Shown: piece by piece, positions 10,331-22,171 of the stretch
Layout: every line of letters starts with the position of its first letter
How positions within the stretch are numbered: the stretch's first letter is position 1
The notes under the pieces: generated by a model
Database searches by the model: none
What the model saw: only the letters and a program-made list of their open reading frames with translations
What the model was told of the DNA's origin: nothing
Position numbers and translations under genes: made by a program
NCBI GenBank assembly: GCA_015680685.1
Contig: MNCI01004926.1
Location: 1-64,000 of the forward strand
DNA length: 64,000 nucleotides
From: Gnetum montanum
Lineage: Eukaryota > Streptophyta > Gnetopsida > Gnetales > Gnetaceae
Direction: 5' to 3'

Positions 10331-12270
10331 TAGCCCCTAACTAGCCTTTGGCTAGTGCATGATGTTAAAGATAAAAATAAAATAAAATAAAACATTAATA
10401 GATGTATAAGAAAATAGAATTATTCTAAGATATGTTTTTAAACATTCAAAATTTAACATATTGAAAATATGTAGACATTTAACAAGAAGAATTTTTCTAA
10501 ATGTCCAAATATTTATTTACTAATTATACCTATTCTTCTTTTGATCATAATTTTTTATTCTTGGATATGAGCCCACATATAACTCGATTAGGAAGGTCCT
10601 ACCTTAGATTAATTAGACTTAACCTCGGCTCACAAGGTCTACTTTATTAGATGCAAGAATGTCTTCTAAACTGAAAATTTAAAACTTTCCTATGATTCAA
10701 GGATCCAAGATGCATTACTTACATCTAACTCATTCCCTAACTTGATCTTGGCTCACCTTTCAAGTTGGTTATACCCCACTATCATATCCTTTATTAATTG
10801 GTTATGCCATCCCCCTAATTAAGCTAAGGTATGTAACATACCTAGGTTAATTAGCAAATATAAATTATTAAAAAGAGATATGGTTAAAAGATATACCAAA
10901 AGTAAAAGTTACCCTAGGTTTTTATATGTCCAGACTAAGAGAAAACCAAAAGCAATGGGTGAACTAGTGTTAGTATCCATCATTAGCTACCATATTAGAG
11001 ATCTCAATCACTAATGTCAATGGAAGACATGATAGGAAATACAAAGAAAACCCATGCACAAAAGTACCACTAGTTAGAGAGATGACCATGTAAGAGAAAA
11101 TAGGAAGATAACACAACAAAAATAAAAAAGAGGAATAGAAAACTATAAAAACTAGGTAAAAACAAAAGCAAATGGAACAGTAATCTAGGAAGTACAAAGA
11201 AACAAAAGCAAAATAACTAAATAACAAAGTAAGAGAAATGATTAAATGTGAAAGCGCCTGTTAAAATACTGACTATGGAGGAGTCCTTTGCTACAAGTGT
11301 TAAACCATAGTTCTAAGGTAGTGGCACCTTAATTTGATTGATAATTTTTGTCTATTCCTTAAACACTCTACTTATAGAAGGGGGTTCTTGTAGGATACTT
11401 AAAATTATGAGCTTCGAGCATCACCCCACTATTAGGTTCTTGTGGAAGTGGGGCTCAACTCATGATTGAAGGTTCTTCTTGAATCATTTTTTTTTTAATT
11501 TTTATTTCTTGTTTTTTTTTCTTTTCTTCTCTTTTTCTTTCTTTTTATTTTCTCTTGTTTTTCTTTTTCTTTTTTCTTCTTTTTTTCGCAAGAAATTCAA
11601 TATTTGATCAACTTCAATCATGAGGTTCTTGTGGGAGCCAATTTCATTTTATAATGGTTGCTCACATAGCTTCATATCAATAGATACATTTTGCTACTGG
11701 AGAAACTAAGTCTAATATAATAGATCATTTCCTCCTTAGTGACTTATCCAATCAGGTATTTAATAGAAACCAAATACTAATAAGCATTACCCTAAACTAA
11801 GCTATTGAGCCATCTTCACTTATGAAACTTGTACTTAAAGAATATTGTTGAAAAATTATAAATTTTATCATGTGTAAGACACTTATTAATCTAAGGCTCA
11901 CCCTTAGTTGGATTTTGGATTTAAACCTACTTATCTCAAGGTAGGAGGAGTTTTTCTTCTCCCTTGCATTCTAGACATGATGCTACCAAATTCGTTATTG
12001 TTCCAATCAATAATAGAATTTCCTATTGTCCTCTACATTTTTTAAGGTAAAAGTTGTAGATTGTAAATACTAATTTATTGTTTATTTTATGACATAAGAG
12101 TCTTTTTGAAGGTTATTTTTACTATCTAAGACTTATAAATGGATTGTTGTTATGTAATTCATCAATCATGGGATAAGTTAGGTCCCTTAGCGCTACAAGT
12201 TCATCTTCTCCATGTTCCTTAATGTGATGTTGATGATATAAATTAAGTCTTTGTCCATTAACTAAGAATG
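10331..12270 (-). other. A1 3' non-coding region
   Basis: About 1.9 kb between integrase and the 3' LTR, without a supported gene. It contains a T-rich tract at 11488-11588 (poly-A/G-rich when read on the element strand) and a hydrophobic frame at 10970-11227 made of Phe/Leu/Tyr codons that I regard as composition. Athila elements often carry a long region or an env-like ORF here; nothing env-like is recognisable. Confidence 0.55.
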
Positions 12271-12274
12271 TAGT

Positions 12275-12658
12275 TCAAAAATCATCAATAGGTGATATAA
12301 GAGTAATTCTGTTATCATGGGGTTGGATAACTAAATAAGGGCCTTCCCACCTAGTTGTTAACTTGCTTGGAAATTTATGTAATCTCATATTATAGAGAAT
12401 AACTTTATCACATACAGAAAAGTATTTTTTAAAGATATTCTCATCATGTAATGTCTTCATCTATTTCATTACAATTTTTTCTTTGTTAAGAGAATGTAGT
12501 TGCATTTTGTCAAGTTCATGAAGTTGGTTGATTCAAGCAGCTTGGTTCATGTCTTCATCAAAGTTGATTTGTTGGGTTAACTGTAAAGATTGATATTTAA
12601 GTTCAAAAGGTAATAGACATAACTTACCAAAAACCAATTAATAAGCTGAATATCCTAA
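12275..12658 (-). pseudogene. A1 integrase C-terminal part
   Basis: The frame at 12275-12460 reads KVILYNMRLHKFPSKLTTRW then EGPYLVIQPHDN, the GPY/F module that follows the integrase core in Gypsy elements (usual form L-x-S-R-W-x-G-P-Y/F). Upstream sequence to 12658 continues the helical region and is joined across NA1 to 21493. Integrase inserts the cDNA. NA1 split the conserved region between these two pieces. Confidence 0.8.
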
Positions 12659-12663
12659 ACTTG
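12659..12663. repeat. Left target-site duplication of NA1 (ACTTG)
   Basis: ACTTG here and at 21488-21492 are identical and directly flank the TG...CA-type ends of NA1. Deleting NA1 plus one copy restores the A1 integrase sequence. Confidence 0.9.
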
Positions 12664-13526
12664 TGATGATCGACTAGGTACCCCTACACTCAACCATATG
12701 AATACAAGCTTGTACGCATGATTTGGTGGAACTCCATAGATGGAGTAGTTGTGGTATCTAGATAGTTACATGTTGATTGTTGTTCATTGTCATCCCACCT
12801 AGACTAGTATTTACCTTGTCATGTATGGTTTAGTCCAGAGTGAGGTGTATGATATGATTCTAGGCTAGGCTACTCCTAGAGACAATGGAAAATAGTCTTA
12901 ATTAAACTAAAAAGCAATAGGAAATGAAGTCTAAGTTAGCTTAAGTGTAATGAGCATCCATCCTTAATCATTTTTACACATCCTAGACCTCATGTACTAC
13001 TTCTAAGATTACCAAGCACACATTACTTAAGCACTTCTAAATAGGCTACTAGGTTACCAAGTAGTTACACTTAAATGTTCATGATTAAGTCATACTCATT
13101 CTACATTTAACAAAAGGAATAGTAAATGATGGTAAAGAAATATTAATTAAGAAAATAATAAACAACAATAAAAATAACAATTAAATAATTAAAACTAAGT
13201 GAATGCTACAATGATGGAGCAATCTCGATCTTTATTGACGATCATGTGCATGTCCAAGTATGCCACACTCAAATAAAGGTTACATACAATTACAATCATC
13301 ACACTATGGGCATGCATTGGGGAAAGAATTGAATTTAACAGTAAACTGACAAAAAGACTCTATTCCTACACTTACTGACTCTCTTTTCCCTGTGCACCCA
13401 AATGTGTATTTATAGGCTTACATAGAAATCATGATATTGTGTATCCGATATCATTATCTAGGCCACGATATCACATACACGATATCAAGGGCTTGATATC
13501 AGGACCTGGCAAAACACAATTCGTCA
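12664..13526 (-). repeat. NA1 3' LTR (863 bp)
   Basis: Plus-strand ends TGATGATCGACTAGG and CACAATTCGTCA. Colinear with 20626-21487 and, reversed, with 35283-36150. Contains a TATA box (TATTTATA at 13407-13414, reversed) and GATATC words at 13430-13500. Confidence 0.9.
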
Positions 13527-13548
13527 TACCCCCACAACTAAATAAAAA
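13527..13548 (-). other. NA1 polypurine tract
   Basis: Minus strand TTTAGTTGTGGGGGTA abuts the LTR start TGACGAATTG. Equivalent sites are 35267-35282 in NA2 and 61360-61373 in G2. This primes plus-strand DNA synthesis. Confidence 0.8.
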
Positions 13549-13713
13549 ATTTTCCTCAAGTTAGATAAAATGAGAATGAGTTTGATTGATTACACAGTGG
13601 ATAGGTATGAGATTAATTGACTAACTAAGAATTACTCATGCCACAGTGTGGAATTGAACAAAAAAAAATTGGAACACATGCATAGAATCATAAAAGACAA
13701 AGTTTATTGGAAC

Positions 13714-16437
13714 TCATGTGGTTCCAAGTGGTGGTGGCTCCTCCATGGGTCTCTTCCCCTTATCTTGTGCACCAAGTTTTGGAAATTGATGTCTCTAAAG
13801 GAGTGCCTGGAGCTTTTCTTCTTTAGCTTGGGGATCTTGTGTCATCCATGTTGATGCTCCAATGTTTGATGGAGTCGACACATTTCATGGACATGGCAAT
13901 TACAGAAACATCTGGTTGGCCTTAACATACCAAGCCACAAATAGCCATCTCTCCTCTTCATAGGCTTTGGCTTTGTTATTGTATTCCTGGTAATCTGTGA
14001 GCCATCGACCCAAATCTACCACAACAAACTTTTGTCCTTGGTAGCTAGCCTTGACCACCTCTAATTCAGAATTTTCCACTTCTAATTTTTGTAGTGTCTT
14101 CTTGTGCTTAACAAATTCTATTTGATACTTGATGTAGGTGGTTGATACCTACTTTTCCAATTCTATTCTCAGGTGTTCTGTTGTCAACATGGCTAAGTTG
14201 GCATACTACAGGTTCACCAATTCCATTTACTCTGTGAGGTCTTGTATTTGTAGGTCTCGAATTTTTAGTTCAACTTGGTGGACGAAGGCATAAGTATCTA
14301 GTATGGCCCACCAATCAGAGTTTTGAGCACTGAGAGTGTTAATATGGGCTTTGGCCATATGAATTTCTTTTTCTATTACCTAGTACATCCCCACCTGATC
14401 TCAGAAGTGCTCTTTGAGTTTTTCATGTCACTTGGCCTCATTCTGTCATGCACTTATTTCAATTGCCATCTTTTGATGGATCACACGTACCTCCTCCATT
14501 GAGAGGGTTCTGTTTTCTTTGGCTAAGTGATTCATATCCTGGTTTACTATTATTAATTATTCTTGTAATTGTTGAAAATTTTTCTCAAGAACATTTCTAT
14601 TTTTCTACTATGGTCAACTAGAGATTATTAGTGGCAAGTTACTTATTCTCCTCTTATAAGGCCCTGAGTGCTTTTACATGTGCATATGTTTCAACTTGTG
14701 CCTTGGAAGCATCCTAATCGGCCTTCTCTTTTTCCTCTATCACTCTTCTATTTTCTACTAGCAATTTATTTAGTTACTCTATCTAGAAGGTCTCTAGTTG
14801 GTCTATGGGAATGAATTAAGATGGATTTCACTATGCAACTTGCAAGGTGACAAGCTTTTCTTGGAGTCTTTCTAATGTTGCCTCTGCATGCTCAGCCTTG
14901 ACCTCTACCATAACTAGCTTTCCTTTTGTGGATATGAGGTCTAATTGAGTTGTTGTGACATCTTAAGGGATGTAAAATAGGGATGTCATCACTTGTCCTA
15001 TCTATAGTAACCAATCTAGGACATCCTCATGCTCTGTAGGAGTTATCGAGGGACCGACCAAAGTTTGAGCATCACGTGTTCCTATAAAATCTGTTGATGA
15101 CACAATGGGAACGTTAAATGATTCTTTTATGTGGTCTATGATCACTTTTGTGACTCCCACTTCATCTTGGTGTTGCATGACCACTATCATGGTGCCTTCA
15201 CTAGTTTCTAATTGTACCTAAAAAGATGCAGCATTCCTCAAGATCTGTTGTGACTAGTGTGATTCCCCTCCTCCTATTTGGATAGATACCTCACTCCATA
15301 TGTGATCAATTAAGAATATGGATTGTACAAAATCATCAATGACCTTGAAGAGATTGGTCTCATCATGGCTTCTCCAACTGACCATCTCAGCGATGGCCCT
15401 AAGATGGCTCATCGATGGTTAATAGTCCTGCAGCGATGGTGGCGGTTGTTCTTGCTACCCTGTAAGTTGTGTGCTAGTCCCTTCTTCCTATTCCCGCTCA
15501 GGCTTGAGTGTCTTAATAGCACTTTTCCTTGGGGCTGGTGGCTTCAACAATTTAGTGAATGAAGCATTTTGGGCCTTTCTAGGAATGTCATTGGTGTACC
15601 CTAGAATTCAAGCATGTTGGCATAGCTTCTTGATGAGAGAAGGGAAGGGCAATGCAAACTTCCCCATCTTACGTTCTTCAAACTACCTCAAAATTTTTGT
15701 AAGATATAGATGGCGTAGGTTGGCATTAACCTTGCCCATCAAGATGGCACTTCCTCTAGCCACATATGTAGAAATTCTATTTAAACCTTTTGTGGGGAAG
15801 ATGTGATATATGCCAATTTTGAAGTAGATTCTCTTTTCAAGTGTTAGGTCACCATATGCTTTATCTTCCTTATTGTATGCCCTTTTCAACCTTATCTTTC
15901 ATGCATTAGCATTAGAATGAGTGGACAAGTGAGCAACCTTTGGCCCTCTATTTAGAAGGTTTAGAACTTCCAAAATAGCTTTGGTAGAGAAATCAACCAA
16001 AATACCATTGATATCAATGATGGTGCCTTCTTCTTTATTGTGTCAAAATTGGTATGTCTCTCCTAGGTACCAATCACCACTTTTAGAGAGGATAGGCCAT
16101 AGTGGGGACCCTTGAAGTTGTTCCCTGACTACTTCAAGAGCAAACTAGTGAAAGGTCCAAAGTTAAGTTCCACACTCACAGCTGCTAATGTAGACCTTTT
16201 ACGAATCACCTGAACACATTCCGAAGACAATGTGAGATGTTTTCCCTGTTTAGGTGCTTTGCCATCTCCACCTTCCGCATGTCCTGATTGCACAAAAATT
16301 GGAGGTTCCTGGTGAATGCTGAATAATTGTGCCTCCTATTTTGTACATTCCTTGAGAGATGCCTGGCCTCTACCTCTCCTTGGTTGCTTGGATGCACCTT
16401 GAGAGGGTTCTCCTTGTTGTCCTCTTTTAGGGGCCAT
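13714..16437 (-). pseudogene. NA1 ORF2: about 907-codon protein of unknown function (broken)
   Basis: Starts ATGGCCCCTAAAAGAGGACA with a basic N-terminus (MAPKRGQQ, then KQPRRGRGQ), like a nuclear or nucleic-acid-binding tail. A conserved central block reads LEKRIYFKIG and ISTYVARGSAILMGK. A block with DHIKESF and TPTEHEDVLD follows. The C-terminal half is Glu/Lys/Leu-rich with heptad-like spacing (coiled coil). The tail is GKRPMEEPPP. NA2 has the same order at 32307-35094, so it was once a real gene. Pairwise differences keep the reading. I do not recognise the family; it is not RT, integrase, protease or a known env. Several stops and frameshifts are present. Confidence 0.65.
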
Positions 16438-16930
16438 CTTCAATCACATGGAACTGACTATTAGTAAGGTTATTTACAAGATTTGATTTATACCTTACTT
16501 CTTGCCTTTAATAAATTCATTTCTTGTTTAGTGTGATCCAAATTTAGAAAATATTACGAAAATGTCCCCTAAAAGTTTTGATGTTGACCTCAATTTGACT
16601 AGGTGGCTCCAAAAATTGATTTTCATGGTATGGGTGAAGAAATACAATTAATTTGGCAACTGTGTTTAATGTTTTTAAGGTCATTTACCTTTTATGATAT
16701 CCTTCAGGCAATGATGAATTCCAAAAAAACTATGCGTAACTTGGAGTGTACCATTCCCCCACAACTAAGTTAAACACTCTAGGTTTAGACAGGTTCAATC
16801 AGAACGAGAATTGAAGCATTAATGAGCAAGATATGGGAGTTGGAATGATCAGTGCTCAAAGTGTTAGAATTCATGGAAGAAAATTTCAACAACTCCTTTT
16901 ACTTGAATATTGAGAATGAAGTTGACATAT
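16438..16930 (-). other. NA1 leader of ORF2 with PPT-like motif
   Basis: No gene. At 16750-16775 the minus strand reads AACTTAGTTGTGGGGGAATG, almost the polypurine tract, and the NA2 equivalent is at 31963-31990. The sequence around it is conserved with NA2, as expected for a transcribed leader between the internal TATA-like site and the ORF2 start. Confidence 0.5.
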
Positions 16931-17050
16931 GCAGTGGGGTCCCTATATATAGTTTTGATAGATGCGATATTGCATACTCGGTAGCGTTAACCCAATATCG
17001 CGTCAGATCCAATATCGGGTACCTGATATTATGGCCCTTTTGAAATAGGG
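16930..17050 (-). promoter_or_regulatory. NA1 internal U3-like promoter module ahead of ORF2
   Basis: On the minus strand four GATATC/AATATC/GATATT words (17025, 17011, 16994, 16964) precede ACTATATATAGGGACCCC (TATA at 16943-16952). This mirrors the LTR U3, where GATATC words precede a TATA box. NA2 has the same module at 31700-31800 with CTATATATATGGGCACCCC, and the downstream leader is alignable. The function as a second promoter is inferred. Confidence 0.55.
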
Positions 17051-18438
17051 TATTTGGAAGAATTGATAAGTTTTTGAATTTCCAAGGCCAAAAATGAAGG
17101 ATTTAAGTTTAAGTTGAAGGATCAAGGGTAACTTTAAAGAGACCTAAAGGCACCAAAAATGTAATGAAGTGGAATTGGACAATGATATTCATGAAGAGGA
17201 TGAAGAAAAATGACATGTTATTGTGTATAGGGACATTGGATTTGAAGATGATGATAAAGGGAAAGATAGTTTTAACAATGCAATACTTGGAGGATGTAAA
17301 ATGATGTGGTGATGTGCATAAAGTGCAAATTACAAAAGCTACGCAAGTGGGTCCTCCCCAAAGCAAGTCCCTACCTATCATGCCCTTATGTAACCACTCC
17401 TAAAAATGTCCATAGGTACTACAAGGGTTAAATGCAATCCACACTAGTTCCACAAAACACACACATGTAGATAGCACCATGATGAGGTATGAATTCGATG
17501 CTACACAAGACACGAGTTAGAACTACATGAATAGTGAGATGAGATGAATTGTAGAAGGGATTGTAGAGAATGGGACATGAGGTAACTGACCTAGGGCATA
17601 ATGAATCCTTAGTGTAGGATGTGATTAATGTGTCATTATCCCATTGCTCCAAAATTAAGACAAATTCCACTCCTCCGATTAGTGACATTGCATTGTTTCA
17701 TCCAGTGATGGACAACCATAAGAGCACCATGACAGTAAGGTGTATGATCATTTGGTGTTTTTTCCAAGGGAGGAGTGATTTGGAATTTCTCTATGATACA
17801 CACATTGTTTTTCATTTTTTTCTTCTTCTTGATTATTTCTTTGTATTTTTTTCTTCTTTTCTTTTTCTACCCACTTTGGCACTTTGTTCTTCCCAACAAC
17901 AAACCGGAGAAGTTGCCAGCCTTTAGGCATGGGTGCATGTCTTTCCATTGGGACCCCCAGAATAGCATTGAGGTTCTTTATTGAGTGCCTTTATTACTCT
18001 TACTCCCATTTTTCATTAGATCTACAAGGATTTAGTACAACCAAGTTGCATGATAGTGTCTACAGATGTCACAAAAGAGAATCCATAAGTTCCCTTGATG
18101 TCACACCCTAGCCATTTCCATCTTAGTCCATCATTTCTTGCTCTAGGTATAATGAGCACAAAATTACTTTAAGTTTTATTGATATCAAGAATATCATTGT
18201 ACCCAGAGTAGAACCTCTTATTAATAGAATGGGTGGGTGGATGTTGTGGTCTCACTTGTTCAAATAATTAATTACTCGAGACTTAATAGCATAGAAAAAC
18301 ACCTCAACTGGCAAGGCACATGAGTATTTTATTCACTAGTAAGATTACTCTTAAAAGGATAAAACAATAGATTGAAAATGAAAAACTGGAAAACAAAAAA
18401 TTGTAAAATCAAAGAAATGGTTAAAACATTCACTAATT
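17051..18438 (-). other. NA1 non-coding region between gag and ORF2 module
   Basis: Matches NA2 30449-31690 and in parts the 3' regions of G1 and G2. The conserved block is at 17341-17394 (GTGGGTCCTCCCCAAAGC on the plus strand). Small frames at 17109-18111 are not conserved as proteins and I treat them as chance. Confidence 0.6.
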
Positions 18439-20493
18439 CTACTTGTTAGAATGGAGGATATCCCCCATGACTAAGCCTTTAAGCATGGCTATAATTAATA
18501 AGTGGAAAATTTGAATCCAAGAATTTTGAGAACATTCAAGTCTGGTCATATCCAAACCATTGGGTGTCCTTTGATGTGGTGGTTGGAATATACCCAAATT
18601 CGGGTTCACACACTTGATTAAGGTAAGCATAGTGGGGCAAATTATAAGATGTAGTTATGTGATAAGGAGTTGACCCACTACAGCACCCATGACCATAAGA
18701 TGGTATGTGAGGATTGATATGTCTCCCTACATGATTATATTCATTGGGCCACATGGTTGTTGGAGTGTTGATCGATGGCCCTGCTATAGTAATAGAAGGT
18801 GTTGAGTTCAATGAGGTAGATGCATCAAAGTTTTGGATTTGTGTTGAGTTGGTGGATGTAGTAGTTTCAGAACCATGTTGTTTCTTCCTATGGTCATGCC
18901 TAAAGAAAGGATGCTTTTAACACTATGGAGGGCTTCCACTGTTGTTGATAGTAGCAACACAAGTAACATTCATGGGTTAGTGCTATGGTGCAAAACCTTT
19001 TGGCACAATTGATGGTGATGTAGAAAGAGGTGAATGATGAGAGTATTGAGGGCGAGGAGAAGTGTAAGGAACAAAAGGTGGTGATCTTGTTAGAGAGCAC
19101 ATGGGCTGATAATACTCAGGAGAATGATAATGATGTGGTGAACTAGAAGATGTTGACCCAGTCAGGGAAATAGGATGTTGGACATGATAGGTGCTTCGGT
19201 TCAGATGGCATGAAGGGTGTGATCAATTTGACTGTGGCCTCCCCCATGACTAGGGTTTTGCCATAGTGGTTGAATACGATATTTCTGTACAAAGTCTAAA
19301 TATAACATTCCTCCCCAATGCTCATGTAAATGTGACAAGACTAGGCATTGGCCTTTGGGGTGATCATACAGGCAAACATTACATTGATACGTATGACTGG
19401 CATTTGAGCTCCTATTTGTATTTTCTTCAACCCTTCATTCTAGTTCTTGCATGGTGTCTTGTCCTATTTCTTGATTTGGCATAGTTCCACCTTGAATAAT
19501 GTTGGTATATTCTCTACATTTTTCATGTACCCATTATATCATGTTATTGATTTTTGCCTCAATTTCATCTAGTGATTGTAGTATTGGCAAAGATAGAAAT
19601 GGTTTCACCTCCTCAAGGTGACTTGATTTATCCTCTTTATGATCATGGACCTTCGTTATTTTAAGATTTTGGTCCTATTGAAATATTTCAACACTCTTCC
19701 ATTTAGCTATTTCTCCTTCTTATTTTGCTATTCGTATAATAAGATTTTGAAATTGGTGGGTTCGTAGCTCATATAGTTGACCTAGGGCATACATCCCTAA
19801 GGTCTCCCTTGTTTCGTTACAGAGCCCATCCCTGATGTGATACATTAGCCTTTCCTCAGAGAACCCATGGCCTGGGAAACTATTTAAAAATGAATAGTAT
19901 CTTTCTAAGGCCATGTCCAATGGTTCATGTTGCCCTTGTTTCCACTCTTGGATTTGTCTCCTAAAGGCTAACACTCTTGCATAAGTTTGATACCTTTCAG
20001 TAAAGAGTTCGACCATTGTCGACCAATGTTGAATTGATTTTGGTTTTAAGGACCTCTACCATATGTTTTCTTGGCTGATGAGTGTCATAGGAAAGAGCTT
20101 AAGTTTTTTCCACCCATTATCAATATTTTTCCATACACATGCATCATGGAAGGCTTCTAAATGATGTTGCAAATCTAACTCGTAGCCTCCTAAAAACTTG
20201 GTAAAGTTTTTTAAATCAAGCTTGGGTAGATAGCTCTCCTTATAATGCCTATGGAATATTTAAATAGCCTCTTATATATGCGTTAGGCTCATGATGGCCA
20301 GCAAGGATTCATCATCACTAGGTAGGTTATGGATTTGTAAGTTGGAACGATGTTGTCTTCATTTATGTACATAGGAGATCCCTGCATCAGATTGAGTACT
20401 CCCAACTTCATTTTCATCATCATATAATTTTTTGCTTCTCCAATGAATTTTCTCACTAGTTATTGCGTCTTCATAGTATTTTGAGAGAGACAT
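18439..20493 (-). pseudogene. NA1 gag (broken)
   Basis: Starts at the minus-strand ATG at 20493 (ATGTCTCTCTC, as in NA2 at 28067). The capsid-like core is open at 19720-20016 with LFTERYQTYARVLAFRRQIQ, RYYSFLNSFPGHGFSEERLM and RETLGMYALGQLYELRTHQF, matching G2 gag (RYYALLHHFSSHGYLQRDQL, RTYAQGRLSKLRSHQ). A Tyr/His/Pro-rich C-terminus (18536-18811, TTSYNLPHYAYLNQVCEPEF) is special to the NA family. It ends with a PPT-like motif next to the stop. Stops interrupt the first half. Confidence 0.78.
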
Positions 20494-20606
20494 TACTGTG
20501 AATTTATGTGTGACTTATTTGTAATTAGTTTCTTTCTAAAGATGTATCGTGAATGCTTCTTTACAATGATCTTGAATGATATAATGAATCTAGATAACTA
20601 GCACTA

Positions 20607-20624
20607 TCCCTGGCAACAACACCA
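20607..20624 (-). other. NA1 primer-binding site (tRNA-Asp type)
   Basis: Minus strand TGGTGTTGTTGCCAGGGA, one base inside the 5' LTR. It resembles the tRNA-Asp complement TGGCGCCGTTGCCGGGGA, with transitions at CpG positions. Confidence 0.75.
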
Positions 20625-20625
20625 A

Positions 20626-21487
20626 TGATGAGCGGCTAGGTATCCCTACACTCAAACATATGAATATGAGCATGTATGCATAATCTGGTCAAACTCTGCA
20701 GATGGACTAGTTGTGGTATCTAGATAGTTACATGTTGATCATAGTTCGTTGTCTTCCCACCTGGACTAGTATTTACTTTGTCGCATATGGTTTATTCTAG
20801 AGTGAGGTGTATGATATGATTCTAGGCTAAGATACTCCTAGAGACAATGGAAAATAATTTTAATTAAACTAACAAGAAATAGGAAATGAAGTCTAAGCTA
20901 GCATAAGTGCAATGTGCATCTATCCTTAATCATCCATACACATCTTGGACCTCATTACTACTTATGGGATTACCAAGGGCACATTACTTGAGCACTCCTA
21001 AATACACTACTAGTTTACCAAGTAGTTACACTTAAATGTTCATGATTAAGTCGTACTCATTCCGCATTTAAAAATAGGAATCGTAAATGATGGTAAACAA
21101 ATATTAATTAAGGAAACAATAAACAACAATAACAATAAAAATTAAACAATTAAAACTAAGTGAATGCTAAATGATGAAGTAATCTTGATCTTTATTGTCG
21201 ATCATGTGTGTGTCCAAGTACGTCGCACTTGAATAAAGGTTCCATACAATTATAATCATCACACTGTGGGCATGCACTAGGGAAAGAATTGAATTTAACT
21301 ACAAACTGACAAAAAAGACTCTATTCCTACACTTACTAACTCTTTTTTCTCTGTGTACCCAAATGTGTATTTATAGGCTTACACAGGAATCACGATACTG
21401 TGTATCCAATATCATTCTCTAGGCCATGATATCACATACTTGATATTGAGGGTCCGATATTGGGGCTTGGCAAAACATGATTTGTTA
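20626..21487 (-). repeat. NA1 5' LTR (862 bp)
   Basis: Colinear with 12664-13526. Promoter TATA box at 21368-21375 (TATTTATA reversed), preceded on the element strand by GATATC-like words (21400-21465). The outer terminus reads TAACAAATC, one base away from TG. Confidence 0.9.
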
Positions 21488-21492
21488 ACTTG
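21488..21492. repeat. Right target-site duplication of NA1 (ACTTG)
   Basis: Identical to 12659-12663. Confidence 0.9.
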
Positions 21493-22160
21493 GTTTATAG
21501 GAAATCGAATAAGCCTAAAGTGCATCTTGTAATTTTTTAGACCAATCCTTTCCTTTAGTACATATAATTTTTATTAATATATTCAAGATATTTCTATTAG
21601 CATTCTCTACTTGGCCATTTGTTTTAGGATGATAGGTAGTAGGTATTTTATGCTAGATATGACAAGAATTAAGAAATTTTTTCATGATTTTATTGACAAA
21701 ATGGTTTCCTTGATCACTAATGATCACCTTTGGAGTTTCAAAACATGTTAAAATATTTTCTCTAAGGAATGTTACAACAAACTTGACATCATTTGTTGGG
21801 GTGGCTTTTGCTTCTACCCATTTGGTGACATAGTCAATACAAACAAAAATGTATTGACATCCATTAGATGGTGGAAATGTTCCTAAAATGTGTATACCTC
21901 ACACATCAAATGGTTCTATTATTAAAATTGTTTTAAAGGGTATTTCATGTCTTTTTGTTATGGCTCCCATTTCTTGACATTTATCACATTCTTGCACATA
22001 CTTATGTGAATCTTTAAAAATTGAGAGCTAATAAAATCGACTTCGAAATATTTTGATAATGGTACATTTTCTATCAAAGTGGCCACCCCCTAAATCATCA
22101 TAGCAAATTTGTAGAATTTCTTCTTGTTCATTCTCAGCCATACATTTCCTTGCTATGTTA
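21493..22160 (-). pseudogene. A1 integrase core (broken)
   Basis: Minus-strand reading gives CDKCQEMGAITKRHE (end of the zinc-binding HHCC region), then EPFDV-stop-GIHILGTFPPSNG. Here the first catalytic Asp of the usual W-G-I-D is a His and the Trp is a stop. VCIDYVTKWVEAKATPTND and IISDQGNHFVNK (second Asp kept), then TTYHPKTNGQVENANR with the catalytic Glu kept, follow. The core then runs into the HLPVEL-like motif (LCLLPFELK) where NA1 is inserted. Dead by at least two changes. Confidence 0.85.
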
Positions 22161-22171
22161 TCTTTATAGAT

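Larger units (their letters stand above)
12664..21487 (-). mobile_element. NA1: complete non-autonomous Gypsy element (LTR-gag-ORF2-LTR)
   Basis: 8824 bp with LTRs of 863 and 862 bp, tRNA-Asp-type PBS, polypurine tract and a perfect ACTTG target duplication. On the minus strand it has gag (20493-18439), a non-coding region sharing blocks with G1/G2, a U3-like internal module (17050-16930), a PPT-like motif, and ORF2 (16437-13714). No protease, RT, RNase H or integrase motif is present. NA2 (plus strand, to 36150) has the same structure, so the lack of pol is a family property and not a deletion in one copy. Enzymes would have come from another element, plausibly a G1/G2 relative that shares PBS, LTR end and 3' blocks. 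Confidence 0.88.

Noticed and set aside
10970-11227. Hydrophobic 85-codon frame that looks like membrane segments
   Set aside because: It is antisense to A/AG-rich low-complexity DNA, and the codons are TTT/TTC/TAT by composition. No start context or homologue in the window.
17748-18111. Overlapping frames on both strands (also 30684-31007) as small genes
   Set aside because: They fall in the non-coding region shared by NA1 and NA2, where indels break the frames between the two copies.
20607-20624. tRNA gene signals at tRNA-Asp-like sequences (also 8065, 26197, 27928, 53249)
   Set aside because: Only the 18-base 3'-end complement is present, directly behind an LTR; no cloverleaf can be formed. 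These are primer sites.
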